Shown: positions 10,885 through 21,866 of the stretch, piece by piece
Layout: every line of letters begins with the position of its first letter
Numbering within the stretch: position 1 is the first letter of the stretch
Origin: Alectoria sarmentosa
Lineage: Eukaryota > Ascomycota > Lecanoromycetes > Lecanorales > Parmeliaceae
Length of the DNA stretch: 35,605 nt
Reading direction: 5' to 3'
Assembly (NCBI GenBank): GCA_009733775.1
Contig: WOGZ01000330.1
Coordinates: forward strand, 1-35,605
Notes under the pieces: generated by a model
What the model saw: only the letters and a program-made list of their open reading frames with translations
Told to the model about the DNA's origin: nothing
Database searches by the model: none
Translations under genes and position numbers: made by a program

Positions 10885-11106
10885 TGTTGGAGAATGAGGC
10901 TATTCAGTAGTGGTCTCATGTGTAGATAGTAGACTTGACTTATTGTTCTACTATGTAGGAGTGTAGGCTACTTATACTATGTGACGCCTGTGGCAAATAC
11001 ACGCTAGTATATTGCCACCTGGAGTAGTGCTAACACATTGTTCTTAACATACTGTTAGTACTGGATAGTGGATCATATGCAGGTTTCCGATTGGCTGATT
11101 TCAACA
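10885..11106 (-). repeat. 3' LTR (left copy) of the copia element
   Basis: 222 bp, starting TGTTGGAG and ending TTTCAACA. It is 214/222 identical to the right copy. At all eight differing sites this copy has C or G where the right copy has T or A. Confidence 0.95.
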
Positions 11107-11200
11107 TTCCCACACAGTTCGAATGGTGGGTTGCATACACTATTCTTCCATGGGCTGCATACACTATCCTTTCAACACTTTCACACAATTCACATTCAGG
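11107..11200. repeat. Tandem near-duplication in the element's 3' untranslated region
   Basis: TGCATACACTAT occurs twice (near 11132 and 11156) inside a longer repeated word. The LTR edge plus purine tract (TTTCAACA followed by a CACACA-type word) recurs imperfectly near 11170-11197. The region therefore looks locally duplicated, giving a second purine-tract/LTR-start-like junction. Confidence 0.6.
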
Positions 11201-11210
11201 ATTATAACTT

Positions 11211-14200
11211 CTAGTTACTCTTCCTGAGTCCAATTTGGCGTATAAACGCCGCAAATTTGTCGTTTATAAGAGCCTTCGTGAGTTTATCTGTTGTCATATC
11301 ATTGATGAGTACTCATTCGAATTTCACGGCTCCGATTTCAACTTGGTCTCGTACGAAATGTTATTGTATATTGATATGCTTCGTACGCGAGTGAAAGCGA
11401 GAGTCCTTTATTAATGCAATAGCTCCTTGATTGTCTGCTTTAATTAATATAAGCTTTATAAACAATTCAAAGTCGATGTTCAGTTTTGATAATAGTCGTG
11501 TCAATTATATTGCTTTCTTTGCCGTCTGAGTCTGAGTCATATACTCAATCTCACATAATGATAAAGCGATTGATTGCTGTCGTTTGAACGTTTAGTTGAT
11601 CGCATTATTATATAATAAGAACACATAAACTTTAAGAGATCGACGGGTTTCTTGATCTGAGGTTCAATCAACATTCGTGTAATCTTTCAATCCATCGACC
11701 GTTTCATAGATGATTTCGTGATTCATAATATTCTTTAAATAACGAATCACTCGCTTGACGGCTATATGATATTTAATGTTTGAATTTTGATTGTAATGAG
11801 AAAGTATCGTAACGGCAAAGCATATGTCGAGACGAGTTTGTATCATGAGATATATAATCGATTCTATCATCGATTGATATCGTAATATATCTTTCGATTT
11901 AGCTTTGTCAATGACTTTCTCTTATAATGATGCATCGATTATCATCGATGTGAATACGAATGCACAATCGATCATTTCGAAACGAGTTAATATTTTTTTC
12001 AAGTATGTTGTTTATGTGATGCGTATAGTACGCTTGAGACGATCTCTTTATATTTTCATATCAAGATAATATATGAATAAGCCGAGATCGATTATGATGA
12101 ATCGCTTATGTAGGTCTTATTTGAGCTGTTTAATGTGTTTGAATTCTTTAAAATTATAGATTTGAATATCATTCACATAAACGTTAACAATGAGCTTTGT
12201 AGATTCATTAACAAAGAGAAAATAATCGAATTCGGTGTGTTTGAAGCCTTTAGACTCGAGGAATTCGCGTAATATGAAATATCATTCGCGTGACGATTGT
12301 TTGAGGTTATATAATGCTCTGAGCAAGAGGCATATTAAATCGTATTTGTCTTTTTTATATTCTTTAGATTGCTTTATATAAATCGTTTTCTTCAAAAGTG
12401 AGTTTAAAAATGCGATAATGACATTCATCTGCTTACAATTTAAATCGTAATAAATTATGATTGCAAATAATATCTTGAACGACATAGACTTTATTATTGA
12501 GGCGAATGTTTAATCATAATTGACATTATAAATTTATTCAAAATCTCATATTACTCATTTAAACTTATAAAGAATGAAATTATCGAATTTCTTTTTGATC
12601 TTGTAAACTCATTTGTTTATAAAAACATACATATCTTTCGTTCTCGAAATAAGCTTTCAAGTACTCATTGTGATAAAGGATTACATTTGTTTATTTATGA
12701 ACTCTTGCTATTTGTGTGTATAAAGATCATTTATGACTTATTCATAGGTCAAGGGCTCTCAATCATTTATTTTCTTTATGATTTAATGATCTCTTATTTC
12801 GATTATTTGTTGAACGACAGCAGCAAGGTCGAATTTCGATTCAAAGTTATAATAATTTGAGTCGTCGTGATTAAGAAAAGCCTATTTATAATATAAACGT
12901 TTAAATTCAAAAGTCTTGCTGCATTTGATATGTGCAATTGCTTTTTAAACTCACATTTTCGTGTTATTTCATTTCTTATTTAATTGAACTTTTTGAGAGG
13001 GCTTCGGGATGCGCTTTGATCGCATAATGTAAGTTGTATCGATATTTGAATCTGGGTGTGCTTTTGAATTATCAAAAGATATCTTTTCAAGATCTTTCTC
13101 GTCGAATGCGTCTGCATTCATGTCTTTCTCTCTCACATCTTCGAGATCTTCGTTGGAAATTCGTGAAGTGAGAATATTTTGAATCTTTTCAAGATCAGAT
13201 AGGTGTGCATGTGTATTCGTAACGTTATGTGATATATGTGAATGCTCAATAGAGTCATTTCCTGATTCGAATACATTTATAACATCGTTATCTGTGATCT
13301 CGACTAGTCAATAGCTCATGTTTAATACAGTTGACGTCATTATTCGTGATTCGTCGAAGTTTATATGCGATGTCCGTTTCATTTTATTTGTGATTGAATT
13401 TCATATTCGAAAAATATTCGTTTCTTCGTAATCGAGTAGGTAACATTTCTTATTACGTTCATTTAACTTCTTGCGCTTTTCTTTGGGTATGTGAATTTAT
13501 ATAACGCATTCGATGATCTTCATGTGCTCGAGAAATGGCTTTTCGTCGATTTATGCTTTATGTGATGTGATATCTTAAAGGCGTGTGATAGAGCTTTTAT
13601 TTTTTTGATACATCTTAATGTGTAGGAATTCGAATCACAAATAGCGTGATAATTTGAAGTCAAATAGCATAATTTGTACACCGTTTATGACTATGCGATT
13701 TTGAATCTCGTTAAGATCATTTTATTTAAGTGTGTAAGTTATAGTTGATTCGAATATGACGCCTGCGTCTTTGAAGTGGCCTTTGAATTATTCATTTATG
13801 AACTCAATATCATTGTCGAAACGGACGATCTTGATTTTATAGTTGAATTGATGTTTTATTTAAGTCTTTTAATCACGAAATAACTTATAAATCTCGTTTT
13901 TGCGTTGAAACGTGAAACATTATATTTGAAAAATAGCTTGATCGATAAAAAGTATATAATATTTGATCTCATCGATGAACGATACGTTGAACGAACTTTT
14001 TAAATTCATATAAATTTTATTGAACTTTTCGAGTATCTCGTGTTGAAGTCTTTTTGATATTTTTCGTGATGATTTCGCTTTGAAATAGACCTCACATATC
14101 GATCGTACACGTGATTTCTATGTTAACATGATGCCTTTATTCATATTAACGAGTCTTTTCAAGTTCGTTTTATTCAGATGATTTATTCGTCGATATCATA

Positions 14201-16058
14201 GCTCGACGGTCTTTTTATTGAATATGAGATTGATCGTTAATGCTTTCATATTTTGTTGAATGAGCATAACAACTCGAGCGGATGATTGTGAAACGCTGAG
14301 TAAATAAATGTTATTCATCTTGAAAGCACTTTCTATGTGCTTGCTATTTTTAAGAATATAATAATCGTTATCGAGAAACGTGATATCGAATCCTTTTCGA
14401 ATCGTCTGATTAATAAAAAAGAGGTCACATGTGAGGTTCGAAACATGTAAAACGTCTTGAACGCTTACGATGTTGCTGGATTCATTCGATAATAATTATT
14501 TCATATCGATTGTTTTATGGCCTTTGGTTTATAAGATAACTTCATTTGCGATCATAACGCCGACACGATATGATTAATATTCTGTGAATTCGTTTTTATC
14601 AAAAAACATGTGATTTGTATAACCTGAATCGATCATTCAGTCATGTGTTTTGATGAATTGATCGTTTATATTTATTGAATATGTTGAATGTTTATAAGAC
14701 AGAGAAGGAGGCAGAGAGTTAAGGTTATAATTAATCTTCTGGCTTGCCTCATTGCCTTCTATAAGATTGATGTTGAATTGAGTTGTTGTCGCATTCTCTG
14801 TTCTCTCATATGACTCGTGATAAGTGTTTATTTATATTAAAGATTGATCGGAAGCTTGAATTCTATGCTTTTCGTGCGTCACATCGTCATCTGATTTAAA
14901 TGTTATGATGTGAACTGAGAAGTCTCAGTACTCATCGTCTCTCACTATCTCGTTGTTACATATCGTATGCGCTATTGCTGAGATGTGTGTGTTGTTTTGA
15001 TTCACAAAATCGTTCGGTCGATCAGCATTTACTGTATTCGCCTTTGATTTGAAGTTCGAATTGTTATTGTTTCGATATTTTTCAGACATTTTTTCGTTAT
15101 ATAGTGTTCAGTAGTCGAATGATCAATGCTTTTTTTTGTTACCATTCGCTAATGAAGCACACTTTGAACATTTAAATGAATCGTCGTCGTTTTTATAATT
15201 TGAGCTGTTTGAATTCTTCGAGATACGATCATTGATATTATTGTTATTATTATTACGTCCTCATTTAGTTCGTTCACCTCGTTCTAAATTGATGTTCCCT
15301 TTAAAAACCTTTTTATTCTTTTATTTTTTGTGATATCTCTTTATAATTGCGATCATGATTATCTCTTTGATGTTTCTTTTAAGAAATCGATCTTCTTCGT
15401 GAAGAAGTGTGATGAGTTTATCAAAGTTTGAGACATCGTTCAGCTGCGTGAGCATATGATGTACGAAGTCCTTATACTTGTTATTCAAGTTGTTCAATAA
15501 CACGAACACAAATATTCAGTCTTTAATTGAGACTCTTATACGCTTAAGCTCCTTCGATTTTGTGCGTAGGTTAACGATATAATCCTTTATTGAGTTCTTA
15601 TTACTGAATAAGATGATGTTTCACAATTTCTATAATTTAATGAAGCGAAGTACGAATTCGGAATTCATATAATCCGTTTGCAGCTTGATTTATCTGTTTA
15701 TGATTACATCATCGTCTTTTATTGATTCGATTGATTTGTTATCACACATCGAGTAGATGAATTCGCTAATCTGGTTGTTAAGATCTTGTTAAATAACGAT
15801 AATCTTTTGATAGACTAGTATCTCTTGTTCGATAAATCCGCTTACTATTCTTATGTGAGTCGTTTCATCGTTTAATTGTTCTTGTTTAGTTGTTTTCTCA
15901 GATAAATCATTTGAAAACATGGTTATTTCTTTATCAACGACGTTTCATAATTCATTATATTTCAGAGCACTCCTCATCTTTTTGGATCATTGTTAATAAT
16001 TTTTCTGTTTTTTAAGCTTGTAAAAATCCCATATCTTTGTTAATTCAGCAGCATTCAT
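11211..16058 (-). pseudogene. Broken copia Gag-Pol frame
   Basis: On the minus strand the remnant frame starts at ATG 16058 (MNAAELTKIWDFYK) and can be followed in pieces to a natural-looking end, DKLTKALINDKF...RKSN then TAG at 11211. Recognisable parts are a Gag helix region with LLNNLNNKYKDFVHH (15321-15509), a CxxC...H knuckle remnant (about 15130-15180), the reverse transcriptase segment with NVIIAFLNSLL and LYNLKQS (12282-12485), and an RNase H segment with RLDICFAV (11664-11870). The catalytic YVDD has become YVND (12179-12168). Numerous stops between these pieces show that no full product can be made. Protease and integrase could not be placed with confidence. Confidence 0.9.
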
Positions 16059-16154
16059 GATAAATGAATATGTAATGATCATCTTGTATGGCGATTATGA
16101 TAAATGTTTGTTTCTAATTGAAGATAAAGATGTAAAGATCATGAATGTGAAAAT

Positions 16155-16168
16155 CCGGGCTCATAACC
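16155..16168 (-). promoter_or_regulatory. Primer-binding site, half-tRNA(iMet) type
   Basis: Directly next to the 5' LTR, the plus strand reads CCGGGCTCATAACC. This is like the anticodon arm of initiator tRNA-Met with its CAT anticodon. On the element's strand it would pair with an internally cleaved iMet tRNA rather than its 3' end, as known for Drosophila copia and related elements. Confidence 0.8.
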
Positions 16169-16390
16169 TGTTGGAGAATGAGGTTATTCAATAATGGTCT
16201 CATGTGTAGATAGTAAACTTGACTTATTGTTTTATTATGTAGGAGTGTAGGCTACTTATACTATGTGACGCCTATGGCAAATACACGCTAGTATATTGCC
16301 ACCTGAAGTAGTGCTAACACATTGTTCTTAACATACTGTTAGTACTGGATAGTGGATCATATGCAGGTTTCCGATTGGCTGATTTCAACA
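16169..16390 (-). repeat. 5' LTR (right copy) of the copia element
   Basis: 222 bp, pair of 10885-11106. All eight differences are T or A here where the left copy has C or G (16184, 16191, 16194, 16216, 16232, 16235, 16274, 16316). The last 74 bp are identical. Confidence 0.95.
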
Positions 16391-16395
16391 GATAG
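16391..16395. other. Target-site duplication GATAG (right copy)
   Basis: Matches 10880-10884 exactly and abuts the CA end of the right LTR. Confidence 0.9.
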
Positions 16396-17433
16396 CCTCG
16401 ATGCGACTCGCTAACTCACGGCTCCACCGTCGCGGTTTATATAGTACGTCATGATAGCCAGATGTGCGTGTCAGTTCGCCTCGAGTTTCAACGGATAGGA
16501 CACCTCGCCGGCACCATTACAATTGGCGATACGGAAATGAGATTGAATACGTCGAATTTCAAGGCCGGGCCTGGATCGACATACATACGCTGTACCTTAG
16601 CGCTAGGGAGCTTTCATAGATCTGGAGTTGGGTAATAGCTCTACATAGGCACGGCCGGGCTGAATGAAAGAGTTTTATACTCGTCAAAGAGTTGAGATCA
16701 TATAAGGGGTAATTGGTTGGTGTGGGCTGCGTATATACAATGCTTGCGATTGGCAAATTGTCCCTGTTTGCAACCTTCCGAGGCCTTCGTTGGCGCGCTC
16801 CGACTCATTGTGAGGGTTACGAACCTACTGTCGCGTTGGGGTGATGAGTGTGCGAGGAAGGATGAGCGTTAGATGGGTTGAGGTGGTTCGAAGTGTTGAT
16901 AGGGGGGAATTCAAGCATGGGATAGACGGCCAGGATGATTGTGATGAAGTCTGGAATATAAAAACAAATATGATTGACCTATCGAAGAACTTCAAATGAG
17001 AAGCTGGCTCTCCTTGCCCCAAAGCTTGCCTCCCCTCGATGGTTCGCAGCGGGCTATCATCGATAGTAGAAAACGACCATCTGAAGGACTGCCATCTCTT
17101 GCAAATCATCCTTGTCGTTTGGGTTCGCGTTGAGTCAGTATGACCGCGTCCTGCTCCGTTTGTTCTCTCTATATGATTTGAGATATTACATTTCCGGAAA
17201 CCCGCGGGGTATTTGAAGTCTTCTTTGGCGGTCCGACAAGGAAAGTTTCTAAGCATGATGACCTAAAGCCTGCGTTCACGTGCGAGTGTAGATTTATTGA
17301 AAGTCATACCCTGCCAAGAAATATGCTGGTCGGTGTCTATTTGAAGAGTCCGAACAAATGAGCCGACGAGAGATTTGCTACCGGCCAAGTGGTGAACAAG
17401 CTAGATTAGCAATTTACGGCCTGACCTCCCTTC
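16396..17433. other. Gene-free stretch
   Basis: No supportable gene. A 143-codon minus-strand frame at 16825-17256 begins with ATG but has no domain, is rich in Ser/Thr/Pro and shows no homology I recognise. Confidence 0.4.
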
Positions 17434-19695
17434 CTACAAGAGAGTGACCGTGTCCGACATCGCGCTTGTGCTGTTACGGACTGCGCAATCGACACAAGTG
17501 TTTGGACCCCCCAGAACGACGCGACAGTAGCTTTCGCTTCCCTTTTCAAGTCTAAAGTTCCAGCATAAAACTCCAAGCTGGAGCCACCGTGCAGCAGGAT
17601 TTTCCGAGACGTAGACGAAAAATCTTGAACGATCCTTCGAGACGAATACTCGTTCTAAATCCGAAAATTGGAAAGATTCATCTGGTACGAAGGGTTTCGC
17701 CCTTTCCAATATATCAGTTTTTACATCGATAAGATCATCCATCGCAGAGACCTTATGCGTCGACGAGATGATGTGCTTGGATGCCAAACTCGACAGTTCG
17801 CGCTCGGGGTTTTCGCACTTGCAAGGAGGAAGTCTTCTAGTTCTAATGGACCATTCGATCATCTCCCGGAATCCAAATCCGCACGTCCAGGTACCACATG
17901 TAAAGTTCTGTGTGATTTGAAATGCATCGGAGTGGTGGCCGACAAGGATGAAGCCCCTGGTCGCCCCACTTGCTCCTGGTACAAGATTTACACGACCGCC
18001 GTAGGGGCTGAAAGTCTCAAGATTTCTGAGCATTGGGTAACTGTGTGGCCCATCAATGATTCGAGTCCTACGAAGACCTCGGCGAGCAGGGACTCCGCGC
18101 AGTACTCGCAGTGTATTGACAGGCACGTCAATAGGATCAACGGAATCTATCGAGTCGAGAAAGACACTCCAGCCCCACGAACTCACGAGGACACTAGGTC
18201 TGACGTAGTCGTCATGACACATATGGCGACCCAACAACAAAAACGACATAATCTTAAAAGACTTTAACAGATCCAGAGTTTCCTTGGGAACCTGGTGACC
18301 GAGTTGTGTACCTTCGGCTGAGATAATATCAGGAACATTCAGAGCGAGAGGTATTTCTTTACATCCTCTGAGATCATCTTCGGGGATCCTGGCGAACGTG
18401 ACGACGATAGCTACTAGAACGGCCATCTTAGGGTGATTCATCCTTAGATCGGCAATCTTGGGGCTGGATATCATACTGCCTTCGTCGAGGGCGAATAGAA
18501 ACCGACCAGCATTTAGTAACTTGTTTTCAGAAGGGTAGTCGGTGCCAAAGTCGTGAAAGTTGGCGCGAGATTTCATGTCGGCGTCGACAACCGCGTGCGA
18601 CGGACCACAACCTTTGTATTTCTCAATGCTGTGAGATATTGCCCACTGTGCGCATTCTTGCACCAAGTCCTCAGAAAACAACATGAGTCGTAGGAACCTT
18701 GCTCCGTATCCGTAAGCCTCTGCTCGATGTTCATAGCTAGTTCCTATGCTATATTGTTCGTTCTGCAAAGTGAATAGAGGTTCCAGCGGGTCCAGAGGAT
18801 CCATCAACGATATACCCGCATTCTGGCTCTGACATTCTTCGACCACGAGGTTGTATGGCTCATCGCCAAAATGGATCTCGATTCCCTGTATATTCATCCT
18901 CAAATTCAGGCCAAGAATATAATGACACCACACGACGACGGTACTGATCCCAGTGTTACATCTCACATGTAGAAGCCTGTGCTCCGGGAAGCTCTGTAAA
19001 GATTGCAACCACATTAGCAGTCCCTGCAAAACAGGAAACGGTAAAGAGCGGAATTTGACAGATTCTCGATATGCGGTCGCAGAATGATTTGTCTTCCTCG
19101 CCTTACTCAAGGGGCCACCAGGGCTATTGGTCCTGTGGCTGTCAAAACCATTTAAGGCCTTTTGAATCTTCTCCTCAGCTGCCTCGTACAATAACGCCCA
19201 TCGGAAAGCTGCAGTCTGCTGTTGGCAAGCTCGGACGGTCCCCAACAGCGACACATAGTCCGGCACGATGCGCACATCGCCATATGAATCCTGCACGATC
19301 TTCTCAATCGCTCCCACTATGGCATTTGCCAGAGACTCGTCTTCGTGCGCAAACGCCAGCCCTGAGAGCTGAATGACCATTGAAAACAAAGCCGGGTTCT
19401 TCAGCGCTTCCTGAACCGTTGGTCCAGAGCCAGACTCCAGGACGATGTCCAGATACCGCGATATCAGGCTTTGATCGGATTTGGTAACCATCTCCCGAAA
19501 ATGGAATTTGATAACAGGATCGATACGATGTCTTCCGATCAGGCTGGCCAACTTTGTTTCTGTAATGAAGTCTGAGCCTGACTTTTTGATGGCATCAATC
19601 AGAGCCAGGGAGCCGAGCGCTGACATGGCTTGGCTGATAGGATTGATGATGTTTGTAAGCTCCAGGCCTAGCTGGAACCCTGCGGGTAGAACCAT
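17434..19695 (-). CDS. 753-aa protein of unknown function
   Basis: A single uninterrupted frame. The first in-frame ATG after a stop is at 19695 (MVLPAGFQLGLELTN), so the open region upstream to 19776 has no ATG and is excluded. I recall the pattern of a widespread uncharacterised Pezizomycotina family: an alpha-helical N-terminus, then IVPDYVSLLGTVR (about 152-164), then a central segment with FPVLQGLLMWLQSL and STVVVWCHYILGL (about 227-265). No catalytic motif, signal peptide or convincing membrane span was seen. The C-terminus is Cys-containing (GPNTCVDCAVRN). The neighbour downstream in reading direction is the dead copia element, and the hydrolase-NLR gene lies 2.2 kb upstream on the same strand. 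A link to the receptor is possible by position only. Confidence 0.82.
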   Translation of the reverse strand: MVLPAGFQLGLELTNIINPISQAMSALGSLALIDAIKKSGSDFITETKLASLIGRHRIDPVIKFHFREMVTKSDQSLISRYLDIVLESGSGPTVQEALKNPALFSMVIQLSGLAFAHEDESLANAIVGAIEKIVQDSYGDVRIVPDYVSLLGTVRACQQQTAAFRWALLYEAAEEKIQKALNGFDSHRTNSPGGPLSKARKTNHSATAYRESVKFRSLPFPVLQGLLMWLQSLQSFPEHRLLHVRCNTGISTVVVWCHYILGLNLRMNIQGIEIHFGDEPYNLVVEECQSQNAGISLMDPLDPLEPLFTLQNEQYSIGTSYEHRAEAYGYGARFLRLMLFSEDLVQECAQWAISHSIEKYKGCGPSHAVVDADMKSRANFHDFGTDYPSENKLLNAGRFLFALDEGSMISSPKIADLRMNHPKMAVLVAIVVTFARIPEDDLRGCKEIPLALNVPDIISAEGTQLGHQVPKETLDLLKSFKIMSFLLLGRHMCHDDYVRPSVLVSSWGWSVFLDSIDSVDPIDVPVNTLRVLRGVPARRGLRRTRIIDGPHSYPMLRNLETFSPYGGRVNLVPGASGATRGFILVGHHSDAFQITQNFTCGTWTCGFGFREMIEWSIRTRRLPPCKCENPERELSSLASKHIISSTHKVSAMDDLIDVKTDILERAKPFVPDESFQFSDLERVFVSKDRSRFFVYVSENPAARWLQLGVLCWNFRLEKGSESYCRVVLGGPNTCVDCAVRNSTSAMSDTVTLL

Positions 19696-21866
19696 TGTGA
19701 CGTTGCTGTCAATACGAGGGTGAGCCGGAACGTACGGTATCAGAATAGGGATGCGAAATACAGTAGCTCGCGGCAAGATTTAGACGACAGTAGAGCAGGA
19801 CCAATGGTTTGCGCAGAATTGGAGTATAGTGCGATGAGACTCTGAGACGTAATACTGGGGACGAGGAGCTTGCGGGGCTGCCTGTCGATGGAGCGTACGA
19901 ATCCTTGCTTTCGCTCAGCGTAGACAGCGCCTAGAGCCGAAATGTACTCATCAATCTCACTGTAAGTTAGGAGAGTACTTTGTCGGTTCGGCAGGGTGTG
20001 ATCAACAAAGCTAGCGTATTGCTAAAAGCTCCAGTGCTCAGAGCAGGCAATCAATGGTAGTGGTTGACATACAATAGAGCTTGATCCTGACGGAGGCACG
20101 ATATACGTGCTGGGGCGAATGTTAGACAATGTCTGAATTTGTCTTGCCACTTGGCCGTTGATGTATTGAATCCGACAGGGCAGTCGAGTCAGCCTTGGGC
20201 ACAATGACACGTAGCTGAGCCCCGCTTTGACAAGGCTGAATCATGCAGGCTGTTCATGGTGGGTACGGAAACGGTTAGCTATGAGTCGCTTGTGTGACCC
20301 CATATGATTGAACCAATGCACTGGAGATCTTGGTGGGGCAAAGTCGAATAGGAGGCGCGAAGTCGGCACTGCCCACTTTTCCACCACCAACTTACGACCC
20401 GGGACCAAACGTGTTTACTTGCTGTTTGTGCGACATCTATACAAGCTGGTAATAAAAGCGGACACGACAGCTCCAGTTGCACTTCCGAAAGGCAATACTG
20501 TAGTTGAGGAGCCTAAAAATGTCTCCTAGCAGCGCAGAGGTTGAACCTTAGGGCCTCTCTTGGGCTTGATAGATGTTACGAGGAACAGGCTACGCAATGG
20601 AATAATTAGTAGCCGAGAGGATAGCAGCAATGTTAATATGAGATTGCTATATTTATATAATAATCGTATTTAAACAGCATAGGGAGAAAACACGAAAGTG
20701 ATCATGATCCAGATCATATACTCGAAAGGGACTCCGAAACAGATTCCATGTCTTTATCAAATCCGAAGACGTTCCACACCAAATATCGATCACCTCAGGG
20801 GTGTTCCTCCCGGGGTCATTTGCCGAACCCCTACACTCCATTTGTGGCTGCATTAATACTCCATATAAGCGACATAAGTGAGTTTATCACCTAACGGAAT
20901 GGATCCAAACAACAATAGAGGCAGTGAGCCACAGGCTGGTTCCGGGGTAGGTGCGATGCCGAAGCAGCTCTAAGCGCATCGTCTAGGCACTGCCTCTAGG
21001 CAATGTATTTTCCGGGATGTGGGCCCCGGCATGACTATTGGCGTCCACTGTCCAGGGCTGTTGGCGCCAGCCTCCGTATACATTTGATACTCCCAGTCCA
21101 TCGGACTCAATCTATCAGCTGGATCTCGCTGAACCCTCCTTCACGTAAACCCTCGTATCCCCCTCTGCCAAAAACTTCCAGCCCGCTCACCTATCCTTCC
21201 GAGACGCCTCCACAAGCCCAAACTCCTCTAGCTCGCTCGCTCTGTCACGAGACCGTGAAGCTCCGATACCCATTTCTTGCAGCGCTTTGATGCTTCTTAC
21301 CGTGCGCTCGCCCGCTGTATGCTGAATCGTCCAATGCCGCCATTCCTTGTCGTTCCTTGTGATGACGAGTTCGTACTGTGGAGTGGTGCCTCAAGCATGT
21401 TGTATGGACGATTGGCTCGGGTGCATCTGCCATTGCTGTGACGGCGTTGGAGTGCGCTTCTCAGGGTTATTGAGCGGAATGGAGAATGCTTGGCGAGCTT
21501 GTGCTTCTTTCGGATGATCATGTACTGTGTTGGCGGAAATTGGAAGATTGGGTTTGGGGCTGTTGCGCTCGTTGGGCTTTTTTCTGCGTGGGAGTAGTGG
21601 TGGGATAAAAAGTGGTTTAGGAGAGTCGGGGCTTCCGACCTACATATGCTGAGGAACTTTGATGCGGGTTCCTGCAAAGTCTCATGTAGATACTGAGTGT
21701 AAAGGAAGGTGATGATAGGTTAGCGGGTGTCTGTTGGTGCTGTAGAGCTGTGGGTGTTTGATTATGCTTGCACTGTTGCTTTGTTATAGACGCTATATGT
21801 ATCCAAGCTTGTATTCTACCACTTGAAACGTTGATGAGCTAAGCCGACGTCTTTACCCTATGGAAA
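19696..21866. other. Gene-free stretch between two minus-strand genes
   Basis: About 2.2 kb. Open frames are short and without recognisable domains. It presumably contains the promoter of the 753-aa gene and the 3' flank of the hydrolase-NLR gene. An imperfect inverted pair, AGGCACTGCCT/CTAGGCAATG, lies near 20983-21005. No RNA gene was recognised. Confidence 0.45.

Larger units (their letters stand above)
10885..16390 (-). mobile_element. Complete but inactive Ty1/copia LTR retrotransposon
   Basis: A 5506-bp element oriented on the minus strand, with two 222-bp LTRs (TGTTG...CAACA ends) and a 5-bp GATAG duplication. The primer site touches the 5' LTR, and a purine-rich GTGGGAA lies just before the 3' LTR. 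Protein fragments follow copia order on the minus strand: Gag (15321-15509), reverse transcriptase (12282-12485), altered YVDD box (12179-12168), RNase H (11664-11870) and the Pol C-terminus ending at 11211. The interior is AT-rich and full of stops, while the 3' end and 3' LTR are less altered. This fits repeat-induced point mutation or another deamination process. The element sits between the two receptor genes. Confidence 0.93.

Noticed and set aside
16026..16040. 15-base match ATCCCATATCTTTGT to the inverted-repeat block near 8704
   Set aside because: It falls in the Gag start region of the copia element, and one 15-base match within 35 kb is expected by chance about once.
16825..17256. 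143-codon minus-strand frame starting with ATG
   Set aside because: Ser/Thr/Pro-rich without a family signature. It might be a small gene but nothing in the sequence supports it beyond openness.
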